Below are positions 1-11,936 of a stretch of DNA of 64,000 bases, piece by piece. Below the pieces are notes generated by a model. That model did not search any database. It saw only the letters and a program-made list of their open reading frames with translations, and had not been told where the DNA came from. The number at the start of each line of letters is the position of its first letter. The stretch's first letter is position 1. The DNA lies in contig CM077016.1 in assembly GCA_039090855.1 (NCBI GenBank), positions 52,037,436 to 52,101,435 of the forward strand, written 5' to 3'. This DNA comes from Macrothele yani. Its lineage: Eukaryota > Arthropoda > Arachnida > Araneae > Macrothelidae. A program made the position numbers and the translations under genes.

Positions 1-825
1 ACATAGATGTTAAACACTAAGTAACGCTTATCATCATAAGTAAAGGTAAGGCACTGTAACAAATCTTGGCACAGGCTTTGAACGCGGGGCGAAGAAATAA
101 GTTGGCGAAAGCGTGAACGAATTCCGATCGCCGTGCCACCATGTTGGGAAAGTCGAAATGCATGCAAGAATGTAAAATCCCACTGGCGCCAGCGGTGGAA
201 AAGTGTGGAAGAGAGACAGTTTGTCTCTTGTAAAAGAATAATATCGATATTCAGGGGAGTGAGATCCTCGTGTACTAGCGCGTTGGCTAGTGGGGAGCTA
301 AATACCCTACAATTCAAGGTCGCTATCTTAGAAGGCAAACCCATCCAGGGACGTACTGATAGCCCTGCAACCCCCGCAGTGCGGGGGTCCACACGGTTAA
401 AAGGGCCTCTAGCTTAAGCAAAAAGATTTTACAAATATTTTTTTTTTTTCAGAAACTTGGCATGAAAGTGGTTAAAGAAACAGCCAAGAATCAAGGCAGC
501 TTTGAATGAAGTATTAAGAAGAAAAGCATTTTTTCTCAGTAAATACGTAAAATCTTTAGAAATCATTTTCGTTGCTTTAGTTCATAAAAAGTTGATGACG
601 GGAAAGCAGCTATTCAAAAGAACTTGAGGGCCCCTTGTAATAGCCCATGCTGTAAAAAGTTGCCTCAAATTCACAGCCCTTGCAATAGTTTCTATGCAGG
701 TATATTAACAAGAGAATGTGAAAAAAATATCAGTTCATTAAGCGGAATATTTACACCACTGAGGATAAGGTGTATAATGAACTAAAATGTGTTTTTCGCG
801 GAAGCGAAAAATCAATGACCTGTGT
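1..825. other. no gene seen
   Basis: Intergenic or intronic DNA. A short open frame at 133-417 has no recognisable domain. A small GC hairpin (CCCCGCAGTGCGGGG) lies near 374-388. I see no repeat family that I can place here. Confidence 0.5.
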
Positions 826-1345
826 CATTTTTTTACGCTTTCCAACCGTTGGTTGAAGAAGCGTATATGCTCCATCTATGTCCGTCTGTCTGCCCGTCCA
901 CACGATAACTCGCGTAAAAATGGTTCGATTTCGTTGAAATTTTAGTATGTGTTAGGGGACCACCTGGGGACGAATTCCACTGCCCTTATGCATCGTAACT
1001 TGCGTAAATATGGTTCGATGTCGATGAAATTTTAGTATGTGGTAGGGAACCACCTGGGAAGGAACTCTATTGAAAACGGATGAAATGGAGTGAAAGGTCA
1101 GAACATAGGAGCGGGATGCATTCCATTGCCCTTATGCGTCATAACTTGCGTAAAAATGGTTCGATTGAGACAAAAGTTTATCATGTTGTTCCGGAAGTAT
1201 ACTTTACCGGTTCTGTTGAATATCATCGAAGTGGGATCAAATGTCAGGTCATAGAAGCGAGATTTATTCTACATTCATTATCCTCATAACTTGAGTAATG
1301 ATTTCTGTTCTGTTGGAAAGCGTATTGCATGATTTTACAAATCAA
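826..1345 (+). repeat. dispersed module repeat, copy 1
   Basis: Starts with the signature ACGCTTTCCAACCGTTGG, followed by GAAGAAGCGTATATGCTCC and a CCGTCTGTCTG run. It then holds loosely repeated units that each begin ATAACT-GCGTAAAAATGGTTCGAT, with GAAATTTTAGTATGT downstream. It ends near GCATTGCATGATTTTACTAACTTG (about 1343-1367). Two tandem copies on the other strand at 43247-44275 share the same start, units and end. The unit is roughly 150 bp where best preserved. No coding potential is conserved, so this is a non-coding repeat of unknown class. Confidence 0.75.
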
Positions 1346-1367
1346 TGCATTGCATGATTTTACTAAC

Positions 1368-1955
1368 TTGTTTATAACAGAGTCAAAAGATTTTTTTCTA
1401 CGTATGCGCAAAGTATTGTGGCAGTTCATTAAGTGCATTCCTCATATTCCAGAGTAAATAATTTAAGTAGTTTTACGTTTTTTGAGCTACATTTCTCAAT
1501 CGTTACTTAGTTATTTACTTACTTATGTTGTGACATTTCGTATAAATCGTAAAAGTCATTAGACACTGTCACGCGGTAGTTGTTTGTTCTGTGTGTGCAG
1601 TCGTGAGGTATTTCAAAAAAGCAGGCCTTAGTTCTTTTAAAATAATAATTTTTGCATGATATGATTAACTCTGACGTAAGTATTTTGTAGTAATTTCTAT
1701 CGGTAACCAGGGCAATCATTTTAATTATAACGTACATATTTGTGTTTCGCGCAGCGAAGTGAAATAATTTTGATTTTACGAAAAAATATTCGTAGGTTCC
1801 AAAGAATTTGATTTATTAAAACACCCATAATAAAGCCTAGTTAATAATATGGAAGTAAAAAGTTTGAGTAATTGAAAGCTAATGGATTTGGGCAAAGGGG
1901 CCTCGAAAACATTTTTTGCGGGGGTGGCTCGAGTTTTTCCGGTACGCCACTGAAC
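1368..1955. other. no gene; orphan hAT-like end
   Basis: AT-rich sequence without a recognisable gene. Its right edge, TTTTTCCGGTACGCCACTG (about 1937-1955), reads on the reverse strand as CAGTGGCGTACCGG, a typical hAT terminal motif. I found no partner end or matching 8 bp duplication upstream. Confidence 0.35.
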
Positions 1956-3116
1956 CCATCTGTCACTAAGACTGCCCAGAGAGTCCCCCTCGGACAGTCC
2001 CGCATGGCTGCGTATGAAAGTGCAATTGTTTCTAGTCTGATGTACGGCAGAGAAACCTGGGTACTACAGAAGAAACATAGGAGTCATTTGTGTGCTGGAG
2101 AAATGCTTTACTTTGTGGCAAGACACGTTCTGATCGTGTGAGGAATGAAGATGTGTTGCAATTGTGCAATGGGTAGCAAAATGTTAGCAAGATGGAGACT
2201 AATATTCTTATGTGGATTGGCCATGTTGAAAGAATGAGTGATGAGATGCTTAACTAAAAAGGGAAGCCTCTCCAAAATAACTCTCCAAAATTGAAGAAAC
2301 GTGGCCAGGAGATAGTACTAAGGGCAAAAGTCAATGGGTGTTTTTCCATTTTGGCCCAAATGAACTGACAAAGGTGAACGAGTGGTCTGAAAACGGCCTT
2401 AGAGCAAAAGTGGGAAAAAATCCTCTAACATGTATTGTGGTGCGTGATATGTAATCCCAAATATCAGCTATGTCCCCATGATTCAAAATAAGCTCATGTC
2501 ATACAAAAAGCAACAAGAACCTTTATTGCAGGCGTAAATGAGCATTTGTGGCATTGAACACATGGCCGAAGCAAAGTAATTTGGAACAACGCAAGATCCC
2601 AAAGTTATCACAGTACTGAAAATTGTCATTGATATCTGAAAAACAAATACGTTGAACATTATCAAAAGAAGCATCTTCACTTTCACGGTATCCAATTTTT
2701 ATCCACGGATATAACAACATGTTGAATTTTTATGACTGCCATTGGTTGTTCATTTATACGTTCGATGATTTTCTCCACTTGTGCTCTAAGGTCATTTTCA
2801 GATCACTCGGTCACCTTTGTCAGTTCATTTGGGCCAAAACGGAAATACACCCATTGGTTTTTGCCCTTTCTTCAATTGGTTTTGGCCACGTTTCTTCACT
2901 TTTGGAGAGTGACAGTTGAAAGGCTTCCCTTGTAAGAATTTTTTTTTAGCCCAGGTGGCAGGGAGGAAGGGCAGAGGAAGGCCATGGAAGTCATGGGAGG
3001 ATCAGATTCAGGAGTGTCTGCATACGAAAAAGATTATGAGTATGAAGTATATGTCTTGTGTACGTCGTGTGATGGATATCAGTGAAGTCCGAGTTGTGTG
3101 TCAAGATAGCTGTTAA
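1956..3116 (+). pseudogene. LINE reverse transcriptase 3' remnant, split by a foldback element
   Basis: The translated pieces match the C-terminal region shared by many arthropod non-LTR retrotransposons. Between 1980 and 2110 the frame reads a segment containing YESAIVSSLMYGRETWVLQKK, equivalent to the 'LLYGCETW' region after the RT palm. From about 2127 another frame gives RVRNEDVLQLCNG and then ILMWIGHVERMSDEML, the 'W-GH--RM' motif. After an inserted element at 2261-2930, the frame at 2946-3110 resumes with GRKGRGRPWKSWEDQIQ, the usual basic GRP-K-W motif. At least two frameshifts and the insertion make it dead. The N-terminal RT and endonuclease are missing (5' truncated). The clade is uncertain; it is not the same family as the LINE at 27.7-29.6 kb, as far as the C-terminus shows. 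Confidence 0.7.
2261..2930. mobile_element. foldback element with ~150 bp inverted repeats
   Basis: The left arm (2261-2415) begins GGGAAGCCTCTCC. The right arm (about 2770-2930) ends GGAGAGTG...AGGCTTCCC and is its approximate reverse complement over about 150 bp, including the shared blocks GAAGAAACGTGGCCA and GGCCCAAATGAACTGACAAA. The 350 bp loop has no coding sequence. It interrupts the LINE remnant, so it is younger than that LINE. I could not find a clear target duplication. Confidence 0.75.
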
Positions 3117-5083
3117 TTGAAAAGTTTGATACGGCAACAGTAAGTAAATAATCAGATAAAAATTTATCTAGTAGTTTGTATTCATTTGTGGAGCTAACCC
3201 CTGATCTTAGAGAAGAGCTTAAGGATATGTATATATTTGAAGTTAGAAGGAACGGAAATTTTTAAAAATGGAAATTTCGTTAAGAGGCCGACGACTACGG
3301 ACAACTTTCCTGCGCGTTATTTTCAGGAACTTTCCACGAATTCACATCTTTTGTGGTTTACAGTGAGGACACAGTTTCATAACACAGGGGGAAAAATTAA
3401 CGAATGTAATAAAAATTTTCTTCCTTTCCTGTCACTAGCAGCACCATGAAAAAAATTTTGAGAGAAGGCCACTCCCGTCAAGCTAAGACGAAATTGCCCA
3501 CAGATTGTCTTCTCACTATATTGAAGAAACAGCAATGTTTTAAAAATATCCGCTTAACACAAGATCTTTTTAATTTTTGTTATTCTTTTTTCCTCGTTTC
3601 AGACCGCTGCGTGAATTACTGTTCTGAAGCAAGAATGTCTCAGTTCCGTTCATGTAGAATTATTTGATCAAATATTCAAAAAACTGTACTGATAAAGATG
3701 TTCTGTAGCCGCACAATACAAATTTTCAATTTTCTTTTTTTAATTCAAGTGCTGATTTAAAAAGAACAGCACAGCTTGAGAAAACAGAAACCGAGAAATA
3801 CGGAATTTCTGTAAAATGATTATAGCAGTTTTCCGTTCTAAAGGAGCTATTCTGCACAGCAAGTAGATAAATCCAGGCGCTTTGAATTTGAAAAAGTAGT
3901 TTGACAACATACACTCATCATTGAAGCATGCTATACTTCCATGACAGAATGCTACCCGACGACAAAGCTAAGCCCAGAGCAATCGTTTTCGAGATTCACC
4001 ATAGCTATTTTCGACTAATGGCCATCTGATTTCCAATAAAATGTTCTATAAAAGGGGAACCATTTTTCATGGGGTGTGTTGGATGGAAAATACGTTTTTG
4101 GAGACTGTGTATGATGAAGATGATGATGATGATGAATGACCATCAGTCACGGCAGAGCAATCTTTCTTCGAGTGTCAAGTCCTTTCCCTTAATCCCTATT
4201 CCCGTGGACCAGAAAGGAATGATACCTGTTTCCCCGTTTTCTCAATTACTAGCGTTCCTGCCAATCTCCTGCTCCGCACTCCAATCTTCCTTTTCCGAAC
4301 GCAGATGTCAGATTGCTTGTCGGCTGTCGATAGATGGGCCGACGCCATTTTCCCTTTTTGGCTGGCTTCGCATCACATGCTGGGTGGCAGATGTTTTCGC
4401 TTGCCGGTAACAAAATGCAACAAGATTGTTTTACGTACGGAAGACCAGGGGGAGAAAAAGGAAGCCATTAAAATGTGATTTTAAATTTTATCTTATTTCA
4501 GAAGTTCACAATAGTTGTGCGCATTGTGAAATAATTAGCAATAGCAAGCATTGTTAAACTTAACAATATTTTTTTTCCAGTGAGAAAGCACGTAAGATGT
4601 TGTAGTAACAACTTATTTTGATGAACATTTAAACATGTTCTTGAGCTGAACGCACTACCAATTTAAAACTCGTGTGTTTGAAATTTGACTGCTTTTCTTC
4701 AAAATATATGCAGCATTTAAATTGTGTATCAATTGCAACTCTTTCAAGGCAAGTATGTAGAATTGTAAATCTCGATTTGGTTCATTAAGTGAGAGTTTAT
4801 GATGAAGTTAGCAGCATAAAATTAAACAAACTCAAAGTGAGCCTTCAAGCATTGACTAATGGGTAGAGGCGTAACTACGGCGGGGCGGCTGAAGGGAGGG
4901 CGCAAAAAATCACTGCTTACAATCTGATTAAAACTGGAATTTAAATTTTTGCACTAGTGCTGGTAGAATTTTCTTCAAGCTATACTTTCTCATTTATTCT
5001 ATTTAGAGAATTTGCTAATATGTTTCACCAGTTTCAGTAGTCTTGGCGACATAAAATTCATATTTCTTCCTCGAAAGTTTCTG
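3117..5083. other. no gene seen
   Basis: Mostly unplaced AT-rich DNA. It contains a short (ATG)n-like run near 4108-4134 and a somewhat GC-richer stretch at 4140-4410 with an open frame but no recognisable domain. GAGGCGTAACTACGG at about 4866 resembles a hAT left end without a partner. Confidence 0.45.
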
Positions 5084-5091
5084 GGAATGTT

Positions 5092-5096
<5 letters not shown>

Positions 5097-5125
<29 letters not shown>

Positions 5126-5337
5126 GATTGGAGGTTTAACGACCACCGTGAGCAACTCAATGGGCTATATATAAGCAGTCGCCCGTCCCTAATTTAGGGT
5201 CACTGGTTCCAGGGAAGGGAGAGAGCCATGCCGTAAGACAAACACAACATCCATGCCTCACCGGGATTCAAACCCGGACCCCTTACGGACGAATGATCAG
5301 AGGCCAGCGCCTTAGACAACTGCGCCACCGGGGCGGC
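5097..5337 (-). mobile_element. SINE-A copy 1, perfect 13 bp TSD
   Basis: A full-length copy of the dominant SINE, about 200 bp plus a poly-A tail (seen here as a T-run at 5097-5125). The head on the reverse strand has a tRNA-like box A (TGGCGCAG-TGTCTAAG) and box B (GGTTTGAATCCC). The body contains the palindromic CCCTAAATTAGGG, and the 3' end is GTCGTTAAACCTCCAATC plus A(n). A 13 bp duplication, GGAATGTTAGTTC, flanks it (5084-5096 and 5339-5351), which indicates target-primed insertion by a LINE machinery. Confidence 0.93.
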
Positions 5338-5351
5338 AGGAATGTTAGTTC

Positions 5352-6400
5352 CTCACATTCAGAAAGAAGGCGTGATTGTACAAACGTTGCATGATAACGA
5401 TATTGCGCATATTATTGAAGATTCTCTGGGGGCTTTTCCATCATTTCTACGACTACGAGCTACGACTGCCAGGTGCATTTGGTCCATTTTATGTGGTACC
5501 GTCCAAAGCAGCTGGGAAATGCTGTACAAATTGTCACAAACTTGATTGTGCCTTCCACATAGAGATAACGGAATGCATCGGGGTGTGACGTTAATTATGT
5601 TTTGTCGAGCTGTGTATACTTATCTGTGTATGTATTAAAACGAGTACAAGAGTAAGCGAGGGAACTTGACGTTCAAAACGAGAGCCTCGAGATTCAAGAA
5701 TTCTCCGCTTGCAGCGCCAATTGAAGTAGCGGCCAGGAGGTAAAACATAATGCGCGCATTGCATTGCGGGAGCACATGCCTGCCGAGCCGGAGCTAGGAT
5801 CACGAGTGTATTACAATTTTTATACTTTATTAATTATTCTTTTTGATTCTTGAAAAATATTTATTCCTGTTGCTGACAAAACTTCTACACCTACCTTCGC
5901 TTCTCGAAATAAGCTTATAGGACTCAATTTGCATTCCATACTATCAGCTTCACACCAGCTCCAAGTGAGTTCGTCAACAATGACAAATAGTTATTACATA
6001 AGAAATAAATACGGAAGAAACACTTGGCGATCTTTTCGCTTTGGAAATCGAAAAAGGTTTAATTTGTACTCATCTGTAATTGAAAAATCCTTAAAATGAC
6101 AACGTTTTTTCACCATATTGATATACTAATTCCCCAGATCGCATGCAAAACGTGCACTTCTAACCAAAGATCTGTAATCTGTTCCTACTGGTATAGGATT
6201 GTCATGTTACCATGTTGGTTTGCCCCCTCACCACCAGATGGCGCTGAGGTTTCGGGGATCCACTATCTCCATTGAAGTTCCTACGCTTACTATGTACTCG
6301 CTTCGGTGTGTATATACTTATAACTGTGTGTGTATACGTATATATAAAATAAAAGATACAAAGTCAGATGGGGCGCAATATTTTGTGGTTTGCCCCGGGC
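5352..6400. other. no gene seen
   Basis: No recognisable gene or repeat family. At about 5660-5800 a slightly CpG-richer patch holds a short reverse-strand open frame without a domain. At 6226-6245 there is a CACCAGATGGCGCTGAGG motif. Confidence 0.4.
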
Positions 6401-6871
6401 GCAGAAACGCCTATACTTTGATTCACCCTAAGATGACACTACAGTTTAAGGTACAAGAGCCTACGCACTCACTGAGCCTTCGAAGACGGCCGAGAGTTAT
6501 GTTCATCCGCGTTACTCCCCATTGTGTCCTGCTCTTAGCAGCTGTCAATAACTTCATCCATCAATTCAGTGGCATTCTTGTCTCCCAAACACTGCATATC
6601 TACGCATTGGTCTAATTTTAAAACTTAATTTCTGAAAATAGATCATTTTTAGATTTGTCTAAAATAACTACTATATGTACTTATAAGTAACCAGCTAGGA
6701 CAATATAAAGTATGACTCTGGGCAATAAATGCGTTGGTTTTCACGGAAAATGTTGGGAACTACTTTTAGTCGAAGCGATAGTTTTCGCGTAAGGAACTAC
6801 TTTTAGTCGTAGCGATAGGTTTCACCTTCAGTGTGATCTTAGGGTGAATCGAAGTATAGTTACGTCTCTGC
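6401..6871. mobile_element. MITE-like element with ~44 bp inverted ends
   Basis: The left end GCAGAAACGCCTATACTTTG and the right end, whose reverse complement is GCAGAGACGTAACTATACTTC, pair over about 44 bp and include GATTCACCCTAAGAT. The roughly 470 bp interior contains a direct duplication of a 37 bp unit (GGAACTACTTTTAGTCG..., 6756-6792 and 6793-6829). No ORF is present. The superfamily is not clear. Confidence 0.55.
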
Positions 6872-7067
6872 TAATGGGATTTGTTTGCTCACTGTGTGTA
6901 GTTTGATTCCTTGCACTTAACAGAAAAAAGTGACATGGTTCAAAGCATTATTTCATTTTTCATTTGCTACGCAACGAACAATCAAATGCACGTAGCGTGC
7001 CCACTCCTTTCGGACGACTGAAGGTGCGAGCTTCTTCTTCTTCTTCGTCGGGCTCGGTTCTCAAATG

Positions 7068-7298
7068 TTTTTTTTGTTTTGTTTTGTTTTTTATTGGGGG
7101 TTTAACGACCACCGTGAGCAACTCAATGGGCTATAAGCAGTCGCCCGTCCCTAATTTAGGGTCACTGATTCCAGGGAAGGGAGAGAGCCAAAGCCGTAAG
7201 AAAAACACAACATCCATGCCTCACCGGGATTCGAACCCGGACCTATCTCGGATGAATGGTCAGAAGCCAGAGCTTAGACCACTGCGTCACCGGGGTGG
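7068..7298 (-). mobile_element. SINE-A copy 2
   Basis: A near full-length copy with an interrupted T-rich tail (TTTTGTTTTGTTTTG) at its left side. Flanks read CTCAAATG (7060-7067) and CTCAAAAG (7299-7306), a 7/8 match that may be the target duplication. It belongs to the subtype with the anticodon-side sequence TCTGACCATTCATCCGAGAT. It lies head-to-head with copy 3, 90 bp away. A (TTC)n run lies at about 7030-7046. Confidence 0.85.
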
Positions 7299-7387
7299 CT
7301 CAAAAGAGTTATGCGGCATGTATTTATCATGCGGCATGTATTTATCTAACGCCATCTGTTCCGTCCCATATCACTGAAGCCAGCAGC

Positions 7388-7620
7388 GCCGCCCCGGTGG
7401 CGCAGTGGTCTAAGCGATGGCCTCTGATCATTCGTCCGAACGGGGTCCGGGTTCGAATCCCGCTGAGGCATGGATGTTGTGTTTGTCTTACGGCACTGGC
7501 TCTCTCCCTTCCCTGGAACCAGTGACCCTAAATTAGGGACGGGCGACTGCTTATAGCCCATTGAGTTGCTCACGGTGGTCGTTAAACCTCCACTCAAAAA
7601 AAAAAAAAAAAAAAAAAAAA
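7388..7620 (+). mobile_element. SINE-A copy 3, perfect 9 bp TSD
   Basis: Full length: GCCGCCCCGGTGGCGCAGTG head, box B GGGTTCGAATCCC, palindrome CCCTAAATTAGGG, and a long A-tail to 7620. GCCAGCAGC is duplicated on both sides (7379-7387 and 7621-7629). Little divergence and a 27 bp A-tail indicate a fairly young insertion. Confidence 0.93.
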
Positions 7621-7629
7621 GCCAGCAGC

Positions 7630-8437
7630 CCTAAATTAAGGAAGGTACGTTTGTTATACCCTAAAAGGCTCACCGGGTTGGTAAACCCTTAAACAGAAAG
7701 AGTGCACATAAGAAACATAGTAACGTCTGGAAGGGAGCTTCACTTTAAAATTCTTCCCACTAGAGGACGGTATTTTAAAAACATTTTACACCATTACGTA
7801 TCAAAATAGTCAAGCAGTGCATCGAACTCATTACCAATGAATGTTCTTCATAAAAAATGACGATGTTCTTTAAGGAAGTACAAAATACAGCTAGTCTATA
7901 AACTCCTGTATTTTATTTTATTTATTTTTTCACGAAACACCCGTTTCAATTGCCGATGAACGACATTTGTAATATTGTTAGGCATCCAAAGTGGAAAGGT
8001 TCAACTCAGATTCGTCTAAAAAGTCTAAACAGGGTAATTATAAAGGCAATTTATTCATAATTTTATATTATACACAATGAATTCTTTCTTGCATGAAATT
8101 TAATGAAAAACACTTCAGTAGTTCTCAGTACTGCTCGATCTTCAACACAAATATTCCCTTTTATTATTTTTCGCAAATTACAGATTCTTACCATTGTAGA
8201 AAGTTATAAGATGCGAAAGGATGAATGATGCACTCCAAATGAAGCTAGCTTATGAAATTCACAGATCAACCTCGGTGTATTTCCATACAAATGAAATTTA
8301 CAACTTTGATGCTATGCATTTTTCCAAACAGCAGTAAAGCCTATGTAAAACATTTCGATGTAACGTAAGTAGTCAGAACCACTGTCGAAATCTGATTGTG
8401 CCGTATGCAGTCCCATAAAGTGGCGCAACAATATTTA
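7630..8437. other. no gene seen
   Basis: AT-rich DNA with no recognised family. Confidence 0.4.
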
Positions 8438-8613
8438 CAGTGGTGTGCAGAAGTGCTACATCACTACAAAAACCGTGAAATTTTAAGTTTAATTCTTTTT
8501 TTTAAGTAACTAATTATCATAATTATTTCATTGTTTATATGTCATTAGATGTGAAATTTAATGGACATTTCAAAAATGTCTTAGTTTTTCCTGTAGCTAC
8601 TATTGCTCTTAAG

Positions 8614-8667
8614 ATATTACATAAAATGTGGGGTTTGACAATATTACATAAAATGTGGGGTTTGACA
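8614..8667 (+). repeat. 27 bp tandem duplication
   Basis: Two identical adjacent copies of a unit with core TAAAATGTGGGGTTTGACA, upstream of the Tc1 transposase. Being identical, they are a recent duplication compared with the decayed gene beside them. Confidence 0.9.
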
Positions 8668-8855
8668 AACACATTAAAATTCACTTTAGCTGCCTATCAG
8701 TTCTTACAGCCAATCACAGACATCCTTTTACCTGATTGACTGCTTCCTTATGCTATCCTAATCCAGCCTTTATAAGGGTTGACGCAGAGCTACTAGAGCA
8801 TTGCAGCGGCCGCTTGTTGTTGTTATTATGGTATAATTAGTGGACATTCTCAATA

Positions 8856-9850
8856 ATGATTAAAACTGCGGACTTGTCCACAACGGACAGAGCAAAAATA
8901 CTTGTTCTGCGTGAAGAGGGATATTTTTCAAGGCAAATCGCTGACGGAGTGGATTGTAATCAATCTACAGTTATTAGGCTATTGAAGAAGTAGAAGACAC
9001 TGGTGGTATTAAAAATATGCGTCACAGTGGAATGCCCAGATCCACTACAACCAGGCAGGACAGAGGGCTCAGAAAGCTAAGTTTGGCATACAGGAGGCTC
9101 AATTCGCCTGAATGGCTTCAAAGATGGTCTAAAGTGGCTGATGTTACTGTTAGTACATCTGCTGTTAAGAGGCGGCTGCTTCACTATGACCTTCGTGGCT
9201 GCGAAGGCAGGCGTAAACCACTGTTAACTGTAAAGCAAAGGCAGCGTAGACTTCAGTGGGTAAAACAGCATGTCTCATGGACAAGCAAACAATGCAAAAG
9301 TGTTCTTTTCAGTGATGAATCAGAATATTGCCTTAATGGGAATTAGGGTAGTGCCTATGTAAGGAAACTCAAGCATAAAGAATTCCATCCAAGTTGCTTA
9401 GTGACTACTGTTAAGCATCCGGTAAAGGTCATGGATTGGAGCTGCATGTGTGCACATGAAGTTGGAAACCTCCATATTACCGATGGTACGGTAAATGCCC
9501 AGAAATATATCTGGATATTAGAAAACAAGATGTTACCATCATCTAGAAGACTTTATGACGGCAATTTCATTTTTCAAGATGACCATGCTCCCGGTCATCG
9601 TGCTAAAGTAGTGAAAAAGTGGTTTCAGCAAAGAAATGTTCACCATCTTGATTGCCCACCACAATCACCGGACTTAAACCCGATCGAAAATTTGTGGTTC
9701 AAAGTGTCGTGTGAACTACCAAAACGGAAGCCAACAACTCAAAATTCAACTCATTCACCTGACAACTGGACTACCACACTATCATGCTTAAGGAAAATTA
9801 ACTTTCCTAGTTGCTTATTCACCATACAGCATGTCCAAGGGAGCACCTAA
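8856..9850 (+). pseudogene. Tc1-like transposase, inactivated
   Basis: Cut-and-paste DNA transposase of the Tc1 group. From the ATG at 8856 the N-terminal paired-type helix-turn-helix is readable (DRAKILVLREEG...QSTVIRLLKK), then a stop. The frame from 9017 carries the second DNA-binding half and the first catalytic Asp in VLFSDES, and ends in a stop after CLNGN. The frame from 9401 carries QDDHAPGHRAK and PPQSPDLNPIENLW. The second Asp and the Glu are 34 residues apart, giving DD34E. The extreme C-terminus is frameshifted near 9790. All three catalytic residues are still present, but two stops and a shift make the copy dead. It could only move passively if both ends survived. Confidence 0.88.
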
Positions 9851-10010
9851 GCAATGCATCTTTTAAATCAAAAACTCTCAGAAGACTGGTCTTCCGAAAA
9901 AGCAATATTGTTCCAACTTTGTCTATCGATGTATGATGTAGCTGACACTTCTAATTATGAAAAAGTTCTATGTAAATAATTGAACATGACGAACAAACCA
10001 TCACGCCTCG

Positions 10011-10070
10011 TTTTTTTGACTGGATGTTTAACGACCACCGTAAGCAACTCAATGGGCTATAAGCAGTCGC
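10011..10070 (-). mobile_element. SINE-A copy 4, 3' fragment
   Basis: Only the last 60 bp of the SINE (tail, TAACGACCACCG, CAACTCAATGGGCTATAAGC) is present. The tRNA-like head is missing, as expected for a strongly 5'-truncated insertion or a later deletion. Confidence 0.85.
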
Positions 10071-10953
10071 AGAGCAGTGGTGTCACATATTACGAATGGT
10101 GCATCAGCAATGGAATTTAAATTGTTTAGATTATTAAGTCAAGTCAAGCAGTGGCCGATGTCGTGGTGTAATGTTGCTTGTTAATACAAAAAAAAAATTG
10201 TTTTTCAACTTATTAATTACAACGTTTGACATCGACTTATTGGATACACTGATAAATTGGAATACGATGCCATTGAGGTTTTGTGACGTTCATAGAGAAA
10301 GTAATCACTGTTGGATAAAAATATTCTGCTACCTCTTGTCACTCGGTCTTGGCACCGTGAAAGATTGCTTCATGTCTTTATAATGTTCGTTGGTGGACCT
10401 GGAGTTAAAGGTAGATAACAATTGTATCCTGGTGTTTACAGAACCATGATAGAAGTTATATTTATTAATGTTGGTACAGCTCGTTTCAATAAAAAAAAAA
10501 AAAAAGAGCAGTTCTAATACTTATATACGGCTACACTAATATATACTGTGCTGCCATCTATTGATAGTCTCATTATCCAGGTCATAGAATCTCCCCTAGC
10601 ATACTGATATTTTTGCTGTAAATTAGTATTGAATACCTATTATCCTCCCCAGTGAAGCTTTGAAGATTCGGTGGAATTCATCATTGTATTCATAGTATTC
10701 GTCTAGTACTCCTTTGGTTTATACTACAGTAACTACTGAATTTGTTCCAGTGCTTTGCACTTCAATGCCTTCCTGCTACTTGCATAGTACATACTAAAGC
10801 TATACTTAACTGCAGGTTTTTATATTACAGAATTAATTTTTTGTTACTGTTATTTGTTTTAGACTATTTTCAACTCATCTTTATTGATATACCTCACTGT
10901 TCTGAATATAACTATATAAACAAAATTTTTTTAATGTGTAGTATATGCTGGAT
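10071..10953. other. no gene seen
   Basis: AT-rich DNA with a 15 bp A-run at about 10490-10505. It may include the 5' untranslated region of the LINE that starts near 10.9 kb. Confidence 0.4.
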
Positions 10954-11701
10954 ATGACTGGTAGGAGAGTAAACACTGGTACACATGGATCTAAATCTTC
11001 TACCGTACCTAATTTGGGCGTAGGACAGGTAGATATGGATGTAATTATGTCTTCGTTAGCTGATATGAATCAAAGATCAGCGTGATACCAACTCAGGTAA
11101 ACGAAGAGTTCAAATCTATTAAACAAAATATGAGTGAAGAACTCTAGAATATTAAGCTTTCCATTGACCAACTTACAACTCACTGTGGCAACATAGTTAA
11201 GGATATCACTCAATTACAGGCATCTACTACTTAATTGGAGTCAAGGATAAATCTTATAGAATCTAAAGTGGATTTCTACTAGGACCAAATTCGAACACTT
11301 AAGACTGAACTGTGAACCAATATAACAGAAATAGGTACATTGAAATTCATGGTCTCGGCTTGGGATATATTGCTAGTGATCCTGAACTTAGAAAACATAT
11401 TTCTCTTCTGGCTAGTAAGCTTCATGTGCCTGACTACAGTCCTTCGGATATAGATGTTACTCGTGTTCTGCCTGGACAGAATAGAGATACACACAATTCT
11501 ATGGTTATTATTCAGTTTGCGCAGAGGAAGATGAGATACCTGTGGTTGTCAAAAAGGAAGGAAATAATGCTGAATTCGGATTTACTAGTGGATGCTCAAA
11601 AAACCAGAATTTACATAAATGAAAATCTATCTCCTTTGAACAGATATCTGTACTGGCAAACCCGAACAATTCTCCGTAATGTACTAATAAAACATACCTA
11701 G
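10954..11701 (+). pseudogene. LINE ORF1 (nucleic-acid-binding, FP-C-like), inactivated
   Basis: First ORF of a two-ORF non-LTR retrotransposon. The reading starts at MTGRRVNTGTHGSKSS and runs through a region with heptad-like character (TQLQAST...LESRINLIESKVDF), consistent with the coiled coil of LINE ORF1 proteins. Several stops break it between 11080 and 11310. From 11312 a clean frame carries YIEIHGL near its start, then NRDTHN and finally IYINENLSPLNRYLYWQTR. That is the pattern of the FP-C-type domain found in CR1/L2/Jockey-like ORF1 proteins. Its role would be to bind the element RNA. It lies immediately upstream of ORF2. Confidence 0.75.
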
Positions 11702-11936
11702 ATCTGGAATGGATCAATTTATATCAGAGAAAAGGAACAGGGACCTAAAAGAAAAATTTCAACTCTAGAGTACCTGGCCGCACTGGCTATTGATGCCTAG
11801 ATGACTATCCTGGTTCCTTTTTCCATGGTTTTTGACAAAGTTTTATACTGATATTTATTATTCAGTACCTACCTTAAATAGATTATATAATACTGGACCA
11901 TATAACCCAATAGCTCTAGTTCATGTTAATGCAGGG

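Larger units (their letters stand above)
8438..9860 (+). mobile_element. Tc1-like element, left end candidate to transposase end
   Basis: The left boundary is suggested by CAGTGGTGTGCAGAAGTG at 8438, a Tc1-type terminus, about 420 bp upstream of the transposase start. A matching inverted right end was not found before a SINE fragment at 10011, so the 3' side is lost or too diverged. A 27 bp direct duplication in the 5' region (8614-8640 and 8641-8667, core TAAAATGTGGGGTTTGACA) is internal. Confidence 0.5.

Noticed and set aside
133..417. 94-codon open frame near the window start
   Set aside because: No domain, and composition gives no support for coding.
4069..4410. 113-codon open frame
   Set aside because: No recognisable domain; low-complexity ATG repeats at its start; no splice or conservation evidence.
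5240..5336. tRNA gene candidates at the SINE-A heads (box A plus box B)
   Set aside because: They recur in about 20 copies with a shared non-tRNA body, A-tail and TSDs; the anticodon arm is not canonical. They are SINE heads.
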